Positions 1 through 10,438 of a stretch of DNA of 64,000 nt are shown piece after piece. The stretch covers positions 1 to 64,000 of the forward strand of contig NZ_SJOP01000013.1 in NCBI RefSeq assembly GCF_004331415.1. The letters run 5' to 3'. The translations under genes and the position numbers were made by a program. A model generated the notes under the pieces. That model had not been told where the DNA came from, searched no databases, and saw only the letters and a program-made list of their open reading frames with translations. How positions within the stretch are numbered: position 1 is the stretch's first letter; each line of letters begins with the position of its first letter. The stretch comes from Kosakonia quasisacchari. Its GTDB lineage: Bacteria; Pseudomonadota; Gammaproteobacteria; Enterobacterales; Enterobacteriaceae.

Positions 1-1709
1 GTGCGGCACAGCAGAACAGCAACCTTCCTGATTTCACCTCCTTCGATAACGCCACCTACACGAACTACTCCCGCACTTACACCTACGACAACGCCGGTAA
101 TCTGACAAAAATTCAGCACAGCGCACCCGCGTCCGGCAATAACTACACCACCAGCATGACGGTGTCCGACCGCAGCAACCGCGCGGTACTCAGCACCTTC
201 ACCGAAAACCCGGCCGATGTGGAGGCGCTGTTCACCGCTGGCGGCCAGCAGAAACAGCTTTTACCGGGTCAGAACCTGCTTTGGACGGCGCGACAGGAGC
301 TGCAGAAAGTCACTCCAGTGATGCGCGATGGCGAACCCGACGACAATGAAAGTTACCGTTACGACGCCAGCAGCCAGCGCATCGTGAAAGTGACTTCGCA
401 ACTGACCGGCAACAGCACGCAGACAAAACGGGTGATTTACCTGCCGGGTCTGGAACTGCGCAGCAGCAACACGGAAACCCTCCAGGTGATAACCGTCGGA
501 GAAGCCGGGCGCGCCCAGGTGCGGGTGCTGCACTGGGAAAGCGGTCAGCCCGCAGATATCAGTAACAATCAAATTCGTTACAGCTACGACAACCTCACCG
601 GCAGCAGCGCGCTGGAAGTGGACGGCAGTGGCGAACTTATCAGTCAGGAAGAGTATTACCCGTATGGCGGCACAGCGCTGTTTGCCGCGCGCAGCCAGCT
701 GGAGGCGGATTACAAAATCCTCCGTTATTCCGGAAAAGAACAGGACGCGACGGGGCTTTATTATTATGGATATCGCTATTACCAGCCGTGGGCGGGACGG
801 TGGTTAAGTGCCGATCCTGCCGGGACGGTAGATGGACTCAACCTGTTCAGGATGGTATGGAATAATCCGGTCACGGCCAACGATCCTGATGGCTTTAGCG
901 CGGCTCTTTCTGGCAGAGAGGAAATGCGTATTATTGATGAAATTATGGCTGAAAATCCGCGTTCGATGAACCATGTATTACATGAAATAAACAAAAGGAA
1001 CCTCAGCGGAGTCGCCGCTTTTCGTATCTTCGGTCATATTAAACATTTGCGACCTTTTTCCGGCGCCTCTGCACCATCGAAAAAATTCGCCTTTCGGAAT
1101 CTCAGCGATGTGGATAAGAAAGCGTTGGATTATATCGCCAGTCGCGAAAATTTTAGCCATTTATTGATGAAGTTTATAGGAACGGAAGAGGTCCGCATCG
1201 AATCGAAAAGTGTACATACCGATAAAAATGTTTTTCTCAATATATACACTAAAGATAAATGGACTTTTGGTTATAATTTTAGAGAAGATCAATCAGAACC
1301 TTATTTCGCAACGCATATTGCGCAATATCAATATAAATATGTCGCTGAAAATATTGGGTTCTTAGGCAAAATGCCAAAACAGATTGTACGTAGTGAGGTT
1401 ATCAATAAAACCACTTTGCAGGCGACGGAGGGGCTAACTGGCGAGGCGTTGTTCGATGCGTTTTTCCAAAAAACGCCAAACGGAAAATCGACTGCTCGCA
1501 TATTAACAGCGTTCAATCTTAAAGCTACTTCAGTGATCCGTAAGGAAGCAGAAAAGGGTGATGCGGGGCCATCTTTCTTTATCAATGTTACTTCACAAAA
1601 AACGACATCAAATTTCGGAGCAAGAATGTCTGGGGTCTGGAGAAGTATTTCCGCGAAAATAACGGGATGGTTCCACAGACCGAAACCTGCTCACGAAGTG
1701 TATGGTTAA
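1..1709 (+). CDS. Insecticidal toxin complex C subunit (TccC/RHS family), 5'-truncated by the window edge
   Basis: The reading frame is open from base 3, so the gene starts upstream of the window. The visible N-terminal part has RHS/YD-repeat sequence (YTYDNAGNLT at the very start) and the TccC-type core closing motif around bases 750-890 (YYYGYRYYQPWAGRW, SADPAGTVDGLNLFRMVWNNP, then DPDGF). In this family the core forms a hollow shell, cleaves itself by an aspartic protease and releases the C-terminal toxic domain, which TcA then translocates into the target cell. From about base 895 to the stop, some 270 residues form a variable tail that is visibly more AT-rich than the core. I recognise no family in the tail. 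The A and B subunit genes are not in view. Family assignment is firm; the toxin activity is unknown. Confidence 0.9.
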   Translation, partial: AAQQNSNLPDFTSFDNATYTNYSRTYTYDNAGNLTKIQHSAPASGNNYTTSMTVSDRSNRAVLSTFTENPADVEALFTAGGQQKQLLPGQNLLWTARQELQKVTPVMRDGEPDDNESYRYDASSQRIVKVTSQLTGNSTQTKRVIYLPGLELRSSNTETLQVITVGEAGRAQVRVLHWESGQPADISNNQIRYSYDNLTGSSALEVDGSGELISQEEYYPYGGTALFAARSQLEADYKILRYSGKEQDATGLYYYGYRYYQPWAGRWLSADPAGTVDGLNLFRMVWNNPVTANDPDGFSAALSGREEMRIIDEIMAENPRSMNHVLHEINKRNLSGVAAFRIFGHIKHLRPFSGASAPSKKFAFRNLSDVDKKALDYIASRENFSHLLMKFIGTEEVRIESKSVHTDKNVFLNIYTKDKWTFGYNFREDQSEPYFATHIAQYQYKYVAENIGFLGKMPKQIVRSEVINKTTLQATEGLTGEALFDAFFQKTPNGKSTARILTAFNLKATSVIRKEAEKGDAGPSFFINVTSQKTTSNFGARMSGVWRSISAKITGWFHRPKPAHEVYG

Positions 1710-1751
1710 TAAGGTGGTCTCAACAGCTTGAGAACGCGTAAATTGTGCTAA

Positions 1752-1773
1752 GTGGCCTACGTAAGTAGGCCAC
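1752..1773 (+). terminator. Hairpin terminator after the Tc C-subunit gene
   Basis: A perfect 9-bp stem (GTGGCCTAC / GTAGGCCAC) closes a 4-base loop about 40 bases after the stop codon and is followed by CTTTAAC. The T tract is short, so termination efficiency is uncertain. The rest of 1710-1975 is AT-rich and shows no gene. Confidence 0.6.
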
Positions 1774-1939
1774 CTTTAACAAGATTGTATGGCTTTTTAT
1801 TACTAACTTTATGCATATCAACGTTCTTTATTAGCGAGTAAGGATTGTTTAAAAATATGCTGATGGCATTTTCTTGTTGCGGAAAATATTAAACGCTAGC
1901 AAGTGGAGTAATTATTTAAAATGAAGCGTAATCGACAAC

Positions 1940-1980
1940 ATTAATTTATATCCCCCGAAACCGGGGGGATGTAAATTAAT
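1940..1980 (-). terminator. Inverted-repeat terminator at the moeB 3' end
   Basis: A long, nearly perfect inverted repeat (ATTAATTTA...CCCCC / GGGGG...TAAATTAAT) overlaps the moeB stop codon. The GC core flanked by AT-rich arms suits a bidirectional terminator insulating moeB from the toxin gene. Confidence 0.65.
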
Positions 1981-2728
1981 GTCCGCAGACTTCGCAGGTT
2001 GGGTTGCGTAGCAGTTTCATTTCGCGGAACTGACAGGTCATCGCATCGTACATCACGATTTTTCCGGCCGCAGGCGTACCGTAATGGGCCAGCACTTTGA
2101 TGGCTTCCATCGCCTGCAACGAACCAATCACCCCGACCAGCGGCGCCATGACACCCGCTTCGACACAGGTCAGCGCGTTATCGCCAAAAAGACGGCTCAG
2201 GCAGCGATAGCATGGGTCGTTTTCGCCCCAGGTAAAGACGCTGATCTGGCCTTCCATGCGAATGGCCGCGCCGGAAACCAGCGGCACGCGATGCTGAAAA
2301 CAGCCCGCGTTGAGCTGGTTGCGAATGGCGACGTTATCGGTGCAATCCAGCACCAGGTCATGTGCAGCAATCTGTGTGAGCAGCGCCGTGTCATCAAGCA
2401 GGGCGTTGATGGCGGTGTAGTGCACATTGGGGTTGATACGCAGTAACGATTCGCGCGCCGAGTCCACTTTTGCCACGCCGATATCCGCGTCGCTGTGCAG
2501 CGTCTGGCGTTGCAGGTTGGAGAGCGCCACCGTATCAAAATCCAGCAGCGTCATATGCCCGACGCCTGCCGCTGCCAGATATTGCGCGGCGGCGCAGCCC
2601 AGGCCGCCGAGCCCGACCACCAGTACGCGAGCGGCTTTTAACCGCTCCTGGCCGTCGAAATCAAAACCGCGCAGAATAATCTGTCGGTTGTAGCGCATCA
2701 TCTCCGCATCGCTGAGTTCTTCAGCCAT
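1976..2728 (-). CDS. moeB: Molybdopterin-synthase adenylyltransferase MoeB
   Basis: MoeB activates the C-terminal glycine of MoaD by adenylation so that it can receive sulfur for molybdopterin synthesis in the cytosol. The 250-residue protein is the usual size (249 in E. coli). It shows the nucleotide-binding GLGGLG at residues 39-44, the catalytic Asp in DCTDN near 131, and two zinc CxxC pairs (CYRC 173-176, CEVC 245-248). It lies 2 bases after the moeA stop codon, so the two genes form one moeAB operon as in E. coli. Confidence 0.98.
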   Translation of the reverse strand: MAEELSDAEMMRYNRQIILRGFDFDGQERLKAARVLVVGLGGLGCAAAQYLAAAGVGHMTLLDFDTVALSNLQRQTLHSDADIGVAKVDSARESLLRINPNVHYTAINALLDDTALLTQIAAHDLVLDCTDNVAIRNQLNAGCFQHRVPLVSGAAIRMEGQISVFTWGENDPCYRCLSRLFGDNALTCVEAGVMAPLVGVIGSLQAMEAIKVLAHYGTPAAGKIVMYDAMTCQFREMKLLRNPTCEVCGH

Positions 2729-2730
2729 GT

Positions 2731-3963
2731 TTAGCCTCCGAAGAGATGGTTAAACATCTCGACATCCACCCATTCACCGGCTTCCACATTGCCGCGTTCG
2801 CGCTCCAGAACCACAAAGCAGTTACCCTGGCTAAAGGAGCTGAAAATATGCGAACCCTGGTGACCGGTGCTGCGCACTTCCAGCGTGCCATCTTCGCCAC
2901 GGCTCACTACGCCGCGCTGGAAATCGAGACGCCCTGGCGTCTTTTTCAGGCGCTCCACCGCACGGGCGCGTAAACGCAGCGGCTGTATACCGGCGATGTT
3001 ACCGCCAAGCTTCTCCAGCAGCGGCAATACCAGCTGATAAAACGTGAGCGTCGCGGAAACCGGGTTGCCCGGCAGGCCGCAGAACCAGCTGTTTTTAAGC
3101 TTGCCAAAGGCGAACGGTTTACCTGGTTTGATCGCCAGTTTCCAGAACGCAATTTCGCCCAGCTCATCAAGAATAGCTTTGGTGTAATCCGCTTCCCCCA
3201 CCGACACGCCGCCGGAGCTTAGCACCACATCGGCCTGGCTATCGGCAGCGATAAAGGTCTCACGCAATTTCTGCGGGTTATCCGGCACGATGCCAAGGTT
3301 AATCACCTCATAACCGAGCTGGCTCAGCATCAGGTGAACGGACAAGCGGTTGGTATCGTAGATTTGCCCGTCAGCCAGCGGCTGGCCCGGCAGTTGCAGT
3401 TCGTCGCCGGTGGAGAACAGCGCCACGCGCACTTTGCGCAGCACGTTAACATCGGCAATGCCCAGCGAAGCAATGACCGGCAACTCGGCGGCCGTCAGCC
3501 TGGTGCCAGCGGCGAAAACGCAGGCACCTTGTTGAATATCTTCGCCCGCGCGGCGGATATTCTGATTGGCTCGCACCTCAGCGGTAAAACGAATCCCAGC
3601 GTCAGTCTGTTCCGTCTGCTCCTGCATCACTACCGCGTCGCATCCGGCGGGGATCGGTGCGCCGGTCATAATGCGTACGCACGTGCCCGCAGGCCACTCG
3701 CCATCAAATGGCTGCCCGGCAAACGCTTTGCCCGCCACCGGCAGAGCGTTACCGCTTTGTACCTCCGCCAGCCGCACGGCGTAGCCGTCCATCGCCGAGT
3801 TATCAAAACCCGGTACGTTCAGCGGAGAAATAATATCTTGCGCCACCACGCGACCAAAGCAGGCCAACAGCGGCAGGGTTTCGCTTTCAGTCAGCGGTGA
3901 AATGCGTGACAGCATCTGTGACAGGGCCGTATCGAGCGAGATCAGGCCGTTTGATGATTCCAT
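2731..3963 (-). CDS. moeA: Molybdopterin molybdenumtransferase MoeA
   Basis: MoeA inserts molybdate into adenylylated molybdopterin to form the molybdenum cofactor. The protein has 410 residues (E. coli 411). It shows the family's [13 protein letters not shown] segment, the FSTGDEL motif of the MPT-binding domain, and the conserved PGKPFAFG and GLPGNPVS stretches. It is the promoter-proximal gene of moeAB and is divergent from iaaA, with 163 bases between the two starts for both promoters. Nothing is unusual. Confidence 0.98.
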   Translation of the reverse strand: MESSNGLISLDTALSQMLSRISPLTESETLPLLACFGRVVAQDIISPLNVPGFDNSAMDGYAVRLAEVQSGNALPVAGKAFAGQPFDGEWPAGTCVRIMTGAPIPAGCDAVVMQEQTEQTDAGIRFTAEVRANQNIRRAGEDIQQGACVFAAGTRLTAAELPVIASLGIADVNVLRKVRVALFSTGDELQLPGQPLADGQIYDTNRLSVHLMLSQLGYEVINLGIVPDNPQKLRETFIAADSQADVVLSSGGVSVGEADYTKAILDELGEIAFWKLAIKPGKPFAFGKLKNSWFCGLPGNPVSATLTFYQLVLPLLEKLGGNIAGIQPLRLRARAVERLKKTPGRLDFQRGVVSRGEDGTLEVRSTGHQGSHIFSSFSQGNCFVVLERERGNVEAGEWVDVEMFNHLFGG

Positions 3964-4126
3964 AATTAATATCCAGTCAACGCGATGAAGCGGCCATTAT
4001 GGCAGAAAAGGGGAGGTCTCAACATGCCTTACGCCTACCCCATTGGAATGACATTGCTTTACATCGTTGTAACGACTTTCTATATTCAGAAATCCCTCCA
4101 GGCGCAGAGAAATCCAGGCGGCACAA

Positions 4127-5068
4127 ATGGTTAAAGCGGTAATCGCAATACACGGCGGTGCGGGTGCTATCGGCCGTGCACAGATGAGCCCGGAAAAAGA
4201 ACAACGTTACGTACACGTGCTTTCGTCAATTATCGAAACCGGGCAGCGCATGCTGGAATCGGGCGTGAGCGCACTGGATGTGGTAACAGAAGCTGTGCGG
4301 CTGCTGGAGGAGTGTCCGTTATTTAACGCCGGTATCGGCGCGGTGTTTACCCGCGATGAAACCCATGAACTGGATGCCTGCGTGATGGATGGCAACACGC
4401 TACAAGCGGGGGCGGTGGCGGGTGTCAGCCGCTTGCGTAACCCGGTGCTGGCGGCGCGTCTAGTGATGGAGCGCAGCCCGCATGTCTTCATGATTGGCGA
4501 AGGGGCGGAACAGTTTGCCTTTTCCCACGGCATGGAAGCGGTATCGCCAAGCCTGTTTTCCACCCCGGAACGTTTTGCACAATTGATGGAAGCGCGGGAC
4601 GCCGGGCACACGGTGCTGGATCATGGCGGTGCGCCGCTTGATGAGAGCAAAAAATTTGGCACCGTGGGGGCAGTAGCGCTGGATAAACAGGGCAATCTGG
4701 CGGCAGCAACTTCAACCGGTGGCATGACCAATAAATTACCGGGCCGCGTGGGGGATAGCCCGTTACCAGGCGCAGGCTGCTATGCCAATAACGCCAACGT
4801 GGCCGTTTCCTGTACCGGCACCGGTGAAGTGTTTATCCGCGCGCTGGCAGCTTACGACATTGCCGCGCTAATGGAGTACGGCGGTTTGAGCTTGCAGGAA
4901 GCCTGCGACGCCGTGGTGATGGAAAAACTCCCGGCGCTGGGCGGCAGCGGCGGGCTGATTGCGGTTGATCGCGAAGGCAACGTGGCCTTGCCGTTCAACA
5001 GTGAAGGGATGTATCGCGCGTGGGGTTACGCGGGTGATGCGCCAAGCGTGGGCATTTATCGTGAATAA
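4127..5068 (+). CDS. iaaA: Isoaspartyl peptidase / L-asparaginase (Ntn hydrolase)
   Basis: This plant-type asparaginase hydrolyses isoaspartyl dipeptides and L-asparagine. It is made as a precursor that cuts itself before the nucleophilic threonine. Here that residue is Thr179 in [11 protein letters not shown], the same number as in E. coli EcAIII. The [18 protein letters not shown] segment and the C-terminal GTGxGE/FIR region are intact. The length of 313 residues is normal. The last codons overlap the probable GTG start of gsiA, so the gene heads the glutathione-import operon, as in E. coli. Confidence 0.97.
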   Translation: MVKAVIAIHGGAGAIGRAQMSPEKEQRYVHVLSSIIETGQRMLESGVSALDVVTEAVRLLEECPLFNAGIGAVFTRDETHELDACVMDGNTLQAGAVAGVSRLRNPVLAARLVMERSPHVFMIGEGAEQFAFSHGMEAVSPSLFSTPERFAQLMEARDAGHTVLDHGGAPLDESKKFGTVGAVALDKQGNLAAATSTGGMTNKLPGRVGDSPLPGAGCYANNANVAVSCTGTGEVFIRALAAYDIAALMEYGGLSLQEACDAVVMEKLPALGGSGGLIAVDREGNVALPFNSEGMYRAWGYAGDAPSVGIYRE

Positions 5069-6947
5069 AGTGAGTGAGGTTGGGCGGGTAGAAACTGACG
5101 CGGATGTGGTGCTGGATGTCAGTAATCTGAACGTCGCCTTCAGCCATGATAAACAACTGCTCCCGGCGGTACGCCATCTCTCCTTTTCCCTCAAACGCGG
5201 CGAAACGCTGGCGATCGTCGGTGAATCCGGTTCCGGTAAATCCGTCACCGCGCTCTCTTTACTGCGCCTGATTGAACAGGCAGGCGGCGAAGTGAGTTGC
5301 GATCATATGCGCCTGACGCGGCGGAACCGGCAGAACGTGGAACTTACCCGGCTGAGCGCATCGCAGATGCGCAGCGTGCGCGGTGCGGATATCGCGATGA
5401 TTTTTCAGGAGCCGATGACCTCGCTCAACCCGGTGTTTCCGGTGGGTGAGCAGATCGCCGAGTCGATTCGCCTGCACCAGAAACTGGGGCGCGAAGACGC
5501 CATGATTGAAGCGCGGCGTATGCTCGATCTGGTGCGCATCCCGGAATCTCAGGCGATTTTATCCAGTTTTCCACATCAGCTTTCCGGCGGCATGCGTCAG
5601 CGCATAATGATTGCCATGGCGCTCTCCTGCCGCCCGGCGGTGCTGATTGCCGACGAACCCACGACCGCGCTGGATGTCACGATTCAGGCGCAGATCCTGC
5701 AACTGATCGCCGTGCTGCAAAAAGAGATGTCGATGGGGGTGATTTTTATCACTCACGATATGGGCGTGGTCGCCGATGTTGCCGACCGCGTACTGGTGAT
5801 GAACCAGGGCGAAGCGGTGGAAACCGGCAGCGTCGAGCAAATTTTCAATCATCCACAGCACCCGTATACCAAAGCGCTGCTGGCGGCGGTGCCAAAACTG
5901 GGGGCGATGAATGGCAGCACGCTGCCGCGCCGCTTTGCGCTGATTTCGCCGAAAAACCCGCCACATCAGGAAGCGGAAATTGAGCAGGATACGGTGGTAC
6001 CGGGCGAGCCGATTTTGCAGGTGCGCGATCTGGTGGCGCGCTTCCCGCTGCGCAGCGGCATTCTCAATCGCGTCACCAAAGAGGTGCACGCTGTGGAAGG
6101 GGTGAGCTTTGATCTCTGGCCGGGCGAAACGCTGTCGCTGGTGGGAGAATCCGGCAGCGGTAAATCGACCACCGGGCGCGCGCTGTTGCGGCTGGTAGAG
6201 CACCAGAGCGGCGCCATCACCTTTAACGGTGAGCGCATTGATACGCTGGCGGACAACAAAATGAAGCGGATCCGCCGCGATATTCAGTTTATTTTTCAGG
6301 ACCCTTACGCCTCGCTGGATCCGCGCCAGACCGTTGGCGATTCGATTATCGAACCGCTGCGGGTGCACAATTTATTGGGGGCAGAAGAGGGGCGGCAGCG
6401 CGTGGAGTGGCTGCTGGAACGCGTCGGTCTGAAGCCGGAACACGCCTGGCGCTATCCGCATGAGTTTTCCGGCGGGCAGCGCCAGCGCATCTGCATTGCC
6501 CGGGCGCTGGCGCTCAACCCGCGCGTGGTGGTGGCGGATGAAGCCGTTTCGGCGCTGGATGTTTCGATTCGCGCGCAAATCATCAATTTACTGCTCGATT
6601 TGCAGCGTGAGATGGGCATTGCATTTCTGTTTATCTCTCATGATATGGCGGTGGTAGAACGCATCAGCCACCGGGTCGCGGTGATGTACCTTGGGCAAAT
6701 TGTTGAGATCGGCCCACGGCAGGCGGTGTTTGAAAACCCGCAGCATCCGTATACACGTAAGTTGATGTCGGCGGTTCCGGTTGCCGATCCGGCGCATCAT
6801 CACGCGCAGCGTGTGTTGTTGTCTGATGACATGCCCAGCAATATCCGCAAACGCGGCGAGTCAATGCAACGCGTGCAGTTGCAGAACGTGGGGCCGGGAC
6901 ATTTTGTCGCCCGTTCAACGCCCGGTAGCACGCAATCCCGTTTTTAA
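5061..6947 (+). CDS. gsiA: Glutathione ABC importer, ATP-binding protein GsiA (two fused ATPase domains)
   Basis: GsiA powers glutathione import through GsiC/GsiD. It has two complete ABC domains: the first with Walker A GESGSGKS at about residues 54-61 and signature LSGGMRQR, the second with Walker A near 362-369 and signature FSGGQRQR, each followed by the oligopeptide-type C-terminal segment (QHPYTK/R). I place the start at the GTG that overlaps the iaaA stop codon (GTGAATAA), giving 628 residues (623 in E. coli). An in-frame ATG at 5037 and a GTG at 5070 are alternatives, and no strong ribosome-binding site decides between them. Confidence 0.95.
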   Translation: MNKVSEVGRVETDADVVLDVSNLNVAFSHDKQLLPAVRHLSFSLKRGETLAIVGESGSGKSVTALSLLRLIEQAGGEVSCDHMRLTRRNRQNVELTRLSASQMRSVRGADIAMIFQEPMTSLNPVFPVGEQIAESIRLHQKLGREDAMIEARRMLDLVRIPESQAILSSFPHQLSGGMRQRIMIAMALSCRPAVLIADEPTTALDVTIQAQILQLIAVLQKEMSMGVIFITHDMGVVADVADRVLVMNQGEAVETGSVEQIFNHPQHPYTKALLAAVPKLGAMNGSTLPRRFALISPKNPPHQEAEIEQDTVVPGEPILQVRDLVARFPLRSGILNRVTKEVHAVEGVSFDLWPGETLSLVGESGSGKSTTGRALLRLVEHQSGAITFNGERIDTLADNKMKRIRRDIQFIFQDPYASLDPRQTVGDSIIEPLRVHNLLGAEEGRQRVEWLLERVGLKPEHAWRYPHEFSGGQRQRICIARALALNPRVVVADEAVSALDVSIRAQIINLLLDLQREMGIAFLFISHDMAVVERISHRVAVMYLGQIVEIGPRQAVFENPQHPYTRKLMSAVPVADPAHHHAQRVLLSDDMPSNIRKRGESMQRVQLQNVGPGHFVARSTPGSTQSRF

Positions 6948-6980
6948 CTAAGCACTGGCAGGGTTCTGCAGGAGAGCAAC

Positions 6981-8522
6981 ATGACACAATTCGTTTCACG
7001 GCACTGGCGGGTATTCGCTGGCGTGATGTTCGCGCTGACCACTATCCCGGCCTTTGCGGCGAAAGATGTGGTTGTCGCAGTGGGATCCAATTTCACAACC
7101 CTCGACCCTTATGATGCTAACGACACACTCTCGCAGGCGGTGGCGAAATCCTTTTATCAGGGCTTATTTGGCCTGAATAAAGATATGCAACTGGAAAACG
7201 TGCTGGCAGAGAGTTACAGCGTTTCCAATGACGGCATGGTCTATACCGTCAACTTACGCCACGGGGTGAAGTTCCAGGACGGCACTGACTTTGACGCCGC
7301 AGCGGTAAAGGCCAACCTCGACCGCGCCAGTAACCCGCGCAATAGCCTGAAGCGTTATAACCTGTACAAAAATATCGCTAAAACCGATGTGGTGGATGCC
7401 TACACGGTAAAAATTACCCTTAAGCAGCCCTTTTCCGCGTTTATCAATATTCTTGCGCATCCGGCCACTGCCATGATTTCTCCGGCGGCGCTGCAAAAAT
7501 ATGGCAACGACATTGGTTTTCACCCGGTTGGCACCGGGCCGTATGAGCTGGAAGCGTGGAACCAGACCGATTACGTGAAAGTGAAGAGATTCGCCGGGTA
7601 CTGGCAGCAAGGTTTACCCAAGCTGGACTCGATTACCTGGCGGCCGATAGTGGACAACAACACCCGAGCGGCAATGCTGCAAACCGGCGAAGCGCAGTTC
7701 GCGTTCCCCATTCCTTACGAACAGGCGGAAGTGCTGAAAAGAAACAGCAAACTGGAACTGGTCGCCAGCCCGTCGATTATGCAGCGTTACATCAGTATGA
7801 ATATCACGCAGAAACCGTTCGATAACCCGAAAGTGCGTGAAGCGATCAACTACGCCATCAACCGTCCGGCGCTGGTGAAAGTGGCATTCGCCGGTTTCGC
7901 GACGCCCGCCACGGGCGTTGTGCCGCCAACCATTGCTTATTCGCAGGCCTATCAACCCTGGCCGTACGATCCGGCAAAAGCCCGCGAGTTGCTAAAAGAA
8001 GCCGGTTATCCGCAAGGATTCAGCACTACGTTATGGTCATCACATAACCACAGCACTGCGCAAAAAGTGTTGCAGTTTACCCAACAGCAACTGGCGCAGG
8101 TGGGCATCAAAGTGCAGGTCACGGCGATGGATGCCGGGCAGCGCGCGGCGGAAGTGGAAGCCAAAGGGCAGCAGCAGAGCGGCGTACGCATGTTCTACAC
8201 CGGCTGGTCGGCCTCGACCGGCGAAGCAGACTGGGCGCTGTCGCCGCTGTTTGCCTCGTGGAACTGGCCGCCAACGCAATTCAACACTGCGTTTTACAGC
8301 AACCCGCAAGTGGATAAAGACCTGGCCGACGCGCTAAAAACCACGGATGCCGTGGAGAAAGAGCAGTTGTACAAACAGGCGCAGGATCTCATCTGGCAGG
8401 AATCGCCGTGGGTGCCGCTGGTGGTGGAAAAATTGGTTTCAGCGCATAACAAGAAGCTCACCGGTTTCTACATTATGCCCGATACCGGGTTTAGTTTTGA
8501 TAACGCGGATTTGGTGAAATAA
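6981..8522 (+). CDS. gsiB: Glutathione-binding periplasmic protein GsiB
   Basis: This is the substrate-binding component (SBP family 5) of the glutathione importer. It has 513 residues (512 in E. coli), with a signal peptide ending near AFA at residues 24-26 and the family fold recognisable from [15 protein letters not shown] through the ligand-lid segment [11 protein letters not shown] clear ribosome-binding site (CAGGAGAG) precedes the ATG. It lies 33 bases after gsiA in the same operon. Confidence 0.97.
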   Translation: MTQFVSRHWRVFAGVMFALTTIPAFAAKDVVVAVGSNFTTLDPYDANDTLSQAVAKSFYQGLFGLNKDMQLENVLAESYSVSNDGMVYTVNLRHGVKFQDGTDFDAAAVKANLDRASNPRNSLKRYNLYKNIAKTDVVDAYTVKITLKQPFSAFINILAHPATAMISPAALQKYGNDIGFHPVGTGPYELEAWNQTDYVKVKRFAGYWQQGLPKLDSITWRPIVDNNTRAAMLQTGEAQFAFPIPYEQAEVLKRNSKLELVASPSIMQRYISMNITQKPFDNPKVREAINYAINRPALVKVAFAGFATPATGVVPPTIAYSQAYQPWPYDPAKARELLKEAGYPQGFSTTLWSSHNHSTAQKVLQFTQQQLAQVGIKVQVTAMDAGQRAAEVEAKGQQQSGVRMFYTGWSASTGEADWALSPLFASWNWPPTQFNTAFYSNPQVDKDLADALKTTDAVEKEQLYKQAQDLIWQESPWVPLVVEKLVSAHNKKLTGFYIMPDTGFSFDNADLVK

Positions 8523-8567
8523 CTCACTCCACCTCGCAGAGCAAAAGGAGGCGTGAGGGAACGCACA

Positions 8568-9488
8568 ATGCAAAATTATATTATTAAACGCTTGCTGGGC
8601 CTGATTCCGACGCTACTGATCGTGGCGGTGCTGGTGTTTCTGTTTGTCCACTTACTGCCGGGCGATCCGGCGCGGTTGATTGCCGGGCCAGAAGCCGACG
8701 AGCAGGTGATTGAGCTGGTGCGCCGCCAGCTTGGGCTGGATCAGCCACTGTGGCGGCAGTTCTGGCACTACATCGGCAATGTGCTGCAGGGCGATTTTGG
8801 CATATCGATGGCCTCGCGCCGCCCGGTAGTGGACGAAATCGCCAGCCGTTTTATGCCAACGCTGCTGCTGACTATCACCAGCATGTGTTGGGCTATGCTG
8901 TTTGGGCTTGGCGCGGGGATTGCCGCCGCCGTGTGGCGTAACCGCTGGCCGGATCATCTGGGGATGGCGCTGGCGGTAACGGGCATGTCATTTCCGGCGT
9001 TTGCGCTGGGCATGTTGCTGATGCAGATCTTCTCAGTGGAACTCGGCTGGCTGCCGACCGTCGGTGCTGACAGCTGGCTACACTATATCTTGCCATCATT
9101 AACGCTCGGTGCGGCAGTGGCGGCGGTGATGGCGCGTTTTACCCGCGCCTCGTTTGTGGAAGTGCTCAACGAGGACTATATGCGTACTGCGCGCGCCAAA
9201 GGTGTCAGCGAGCGATGGGTGATCCTCAAGCATGGCCTGCGCAACGCGCTGATCCCGGTGGTCACCATGATGGGGCTGCAATTTGGCTTTTTGCTCGGTG
9301 GCTCCATTGTGGTGGAGAAAGTCTTCAACTGGCCGGGGCTGGGCCGTTTGCTGGTGGACTCGGTGGAAATGCGCGACTACCCGGTGATTCAGGCCGAGGT
9401 GCTGCTCTTCTCGCTGGAGTTTATTCTTATCAACTTAGCGGTGGATGTACTCTACGCCGCCCTTAATCCCGCGATCAGGTACAAGTAA
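8568..9488 (+). CDS. gsiC: Glutathione ABC importer permease GsiC
   Basis: This inner-membrane subunit of the DppB/OppB type has 306 residues when the start is set at [14 protein letters not shown], which matches E. coli GsiC exactly in length; five further upstream codons are open but not needed. Six hydrophobic segments and the EAA-loop (RARGVSERW-like, [13 protein letters not shown]) that docks the ATPase are visible. A strong AAGGAGG lies upstream. Confidence 0.97.
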   Translation: MQNYIIKRLLGLIPTLLIVAVLVFLFVHLLPGDPARLIAGPEADEQVIELVRRQLGLDQPLWRQFWHYIGNVLQGDFGISMASRRPVVDEIASRFMPTLLLTITSMCWAMLFGLGAGIAAAVWRNRWPDHLGMALAVTGMSFPAFALGMLLMQIFSVELGWLPTVGADSWLHYILPSLTLGAAVAAVMARFTRASFVEVLNEDYMRTARAKGVSERWVILKHGLRNALIPVVTMMGLQFGFLLGGSIVVEKVFNWPGLGRLLVDSVEMRDYPVIQAEVLLFSLEFILINLAVDVLYAALNPAIRYK

Positions 9489-9490
9489 GG

Positions 9491-10402
9491 ATGCGATTAT
9501 TAAACTGGCGTCGACAGGCGGTTTTAAACGCCATGCCCGTAGTCAAACCGGGGCATGTGCGCACGCCGTGGCATGAATTCTGGCGGCGTTTTTGCCGCCA
9601 ACCGCTGGCGATGGCCGCCGGGATTTTTGTGCTGCTGCTGATCCTGCTGGCGATTGTCGCCCCGTGGATAGCCCCGTTCGATGCGGAAAACTATTTCGAC
9701 TATGACCGCCTTAATGAAGGGCCATCGTTGGTGCACTGGTTTGGCGTTGATTCGCTGGGGCGCGATATCTTAAGCCGCGTGCTGGTCGGCGCGCAGATTT
9801 CGCTCGCGGCGGGTCTCTTTGCGGTGCTCATTGGCGCGACTATCGGCACGGTGCTGGGTCTGCTGGCGGGCTACTACGAAGGCTGGTGGGATCGCCTGAT
9901 TATGCGCATCTGCGATGTACTGTTCGCGTTCCCTGGCATTCTGCTGGCAATTGCGGTGGTAGCGGTGATGGGCAGCGGCATGGCGAACGTGATCATCGCC
10001 GTGGCGGTGTTCTCCGTGCCGGCGTTTGCCCGCCTGGTGCGTGGTAATACGCTGGTGCTCAAGCAACAAACCTTTATTGAATCCGCGCGCAGCATTGGTG
10101 CCAGCGATGCAGTGATCCTGTTCCACCATATTCTGCCGGGCACGGTTTCATCGATTGTGGTCTATTTCACCATGCGCATCGGCACGTCGATTATCTCAGC
10201 CGCCAGCCTCTCGTTTCTCGGTATGGGCGCACAGCCGCCAACGCCGGAGTGGGGGGCGATGCTCAACGAAGCGCGTGCAGATATGGTGATTGCGCCGCAT
10301 GTAGCGCTGTTTCCTTCGCTGGCGATTTTTCTGACGGTGCTGGCGTTTAACCTGCTGGGTGATGGCCTGCGCGACGCGCTCGACCCGAAGATTAAGGGAT
10401 AG
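9491..10402 (+). CDS. gsiD: Glutathione ABC importer permease GsiD
   Basis: This second inner-membrane permease (DppC/OppC type) has 303 residues, identical to E. coli GsiD. It has a long cytoplasmic N-terminus followed by the first membrane span ([19 protein letters not shown]), then the [18 protein letters not shown] region and the EAA loop ([13 protein letters not shown]). It starts 2 bases after gsiC. In E. coli pdeI and dgcI follow; here they are absent and rimO is next. Confidence 0.97.
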   Translation: MRLLNWRRQAVLNAMPVVKPGHVRTPWHEFWRRFCRQPLAMAAGIFVLLLILLAIVAPWIAPFDAENYFDYDRLNEGPSLVHWFGVDSLGRDILSRVLVGAQISLAAGLFAVLIGATIGTVLGLLAGYYEGWWDRLIMRICDVLFAFPGILLAIAVVAVMGSGMANVIIAVAVFSVPAFARLVRGNTLVLKQQTFIESARSIGASDAVILFHHILPGTVSSIVVYFTMRIGTSIISAASLSFLGMGAQPPTPEWGAMLNEARADMVIAPHVALFPSLAIFLTVLAFNLLGDGLRDALDPKIKG

Positions 10403-10407
10403 GAAAT

Positions 10408-10431
10408 TCCCTCTCCGTGTGCGGAGAGGGA
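10408..10431. terminator. Shared gsiD/rimO terminator
   Basis: A perfect 10-bp stem (TCCCTCTCCG / CGGAGAGGGA) with a TGTG loop sits between the convergent gsiD and rimO stop codons. Neither side has a long T run, but the position suits bidirectional termination. Confidence 0.65.
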
Positions 10432-10438
10432 AAAGGTG

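Noticed and set aside
5559..6368. A 269-codon open frame antisense to gsiA
   Set aside because: It is a shadow of the GC-rich gsiA codons; it has no family resemblance, and the sense frame is a clear ABC ATPase.
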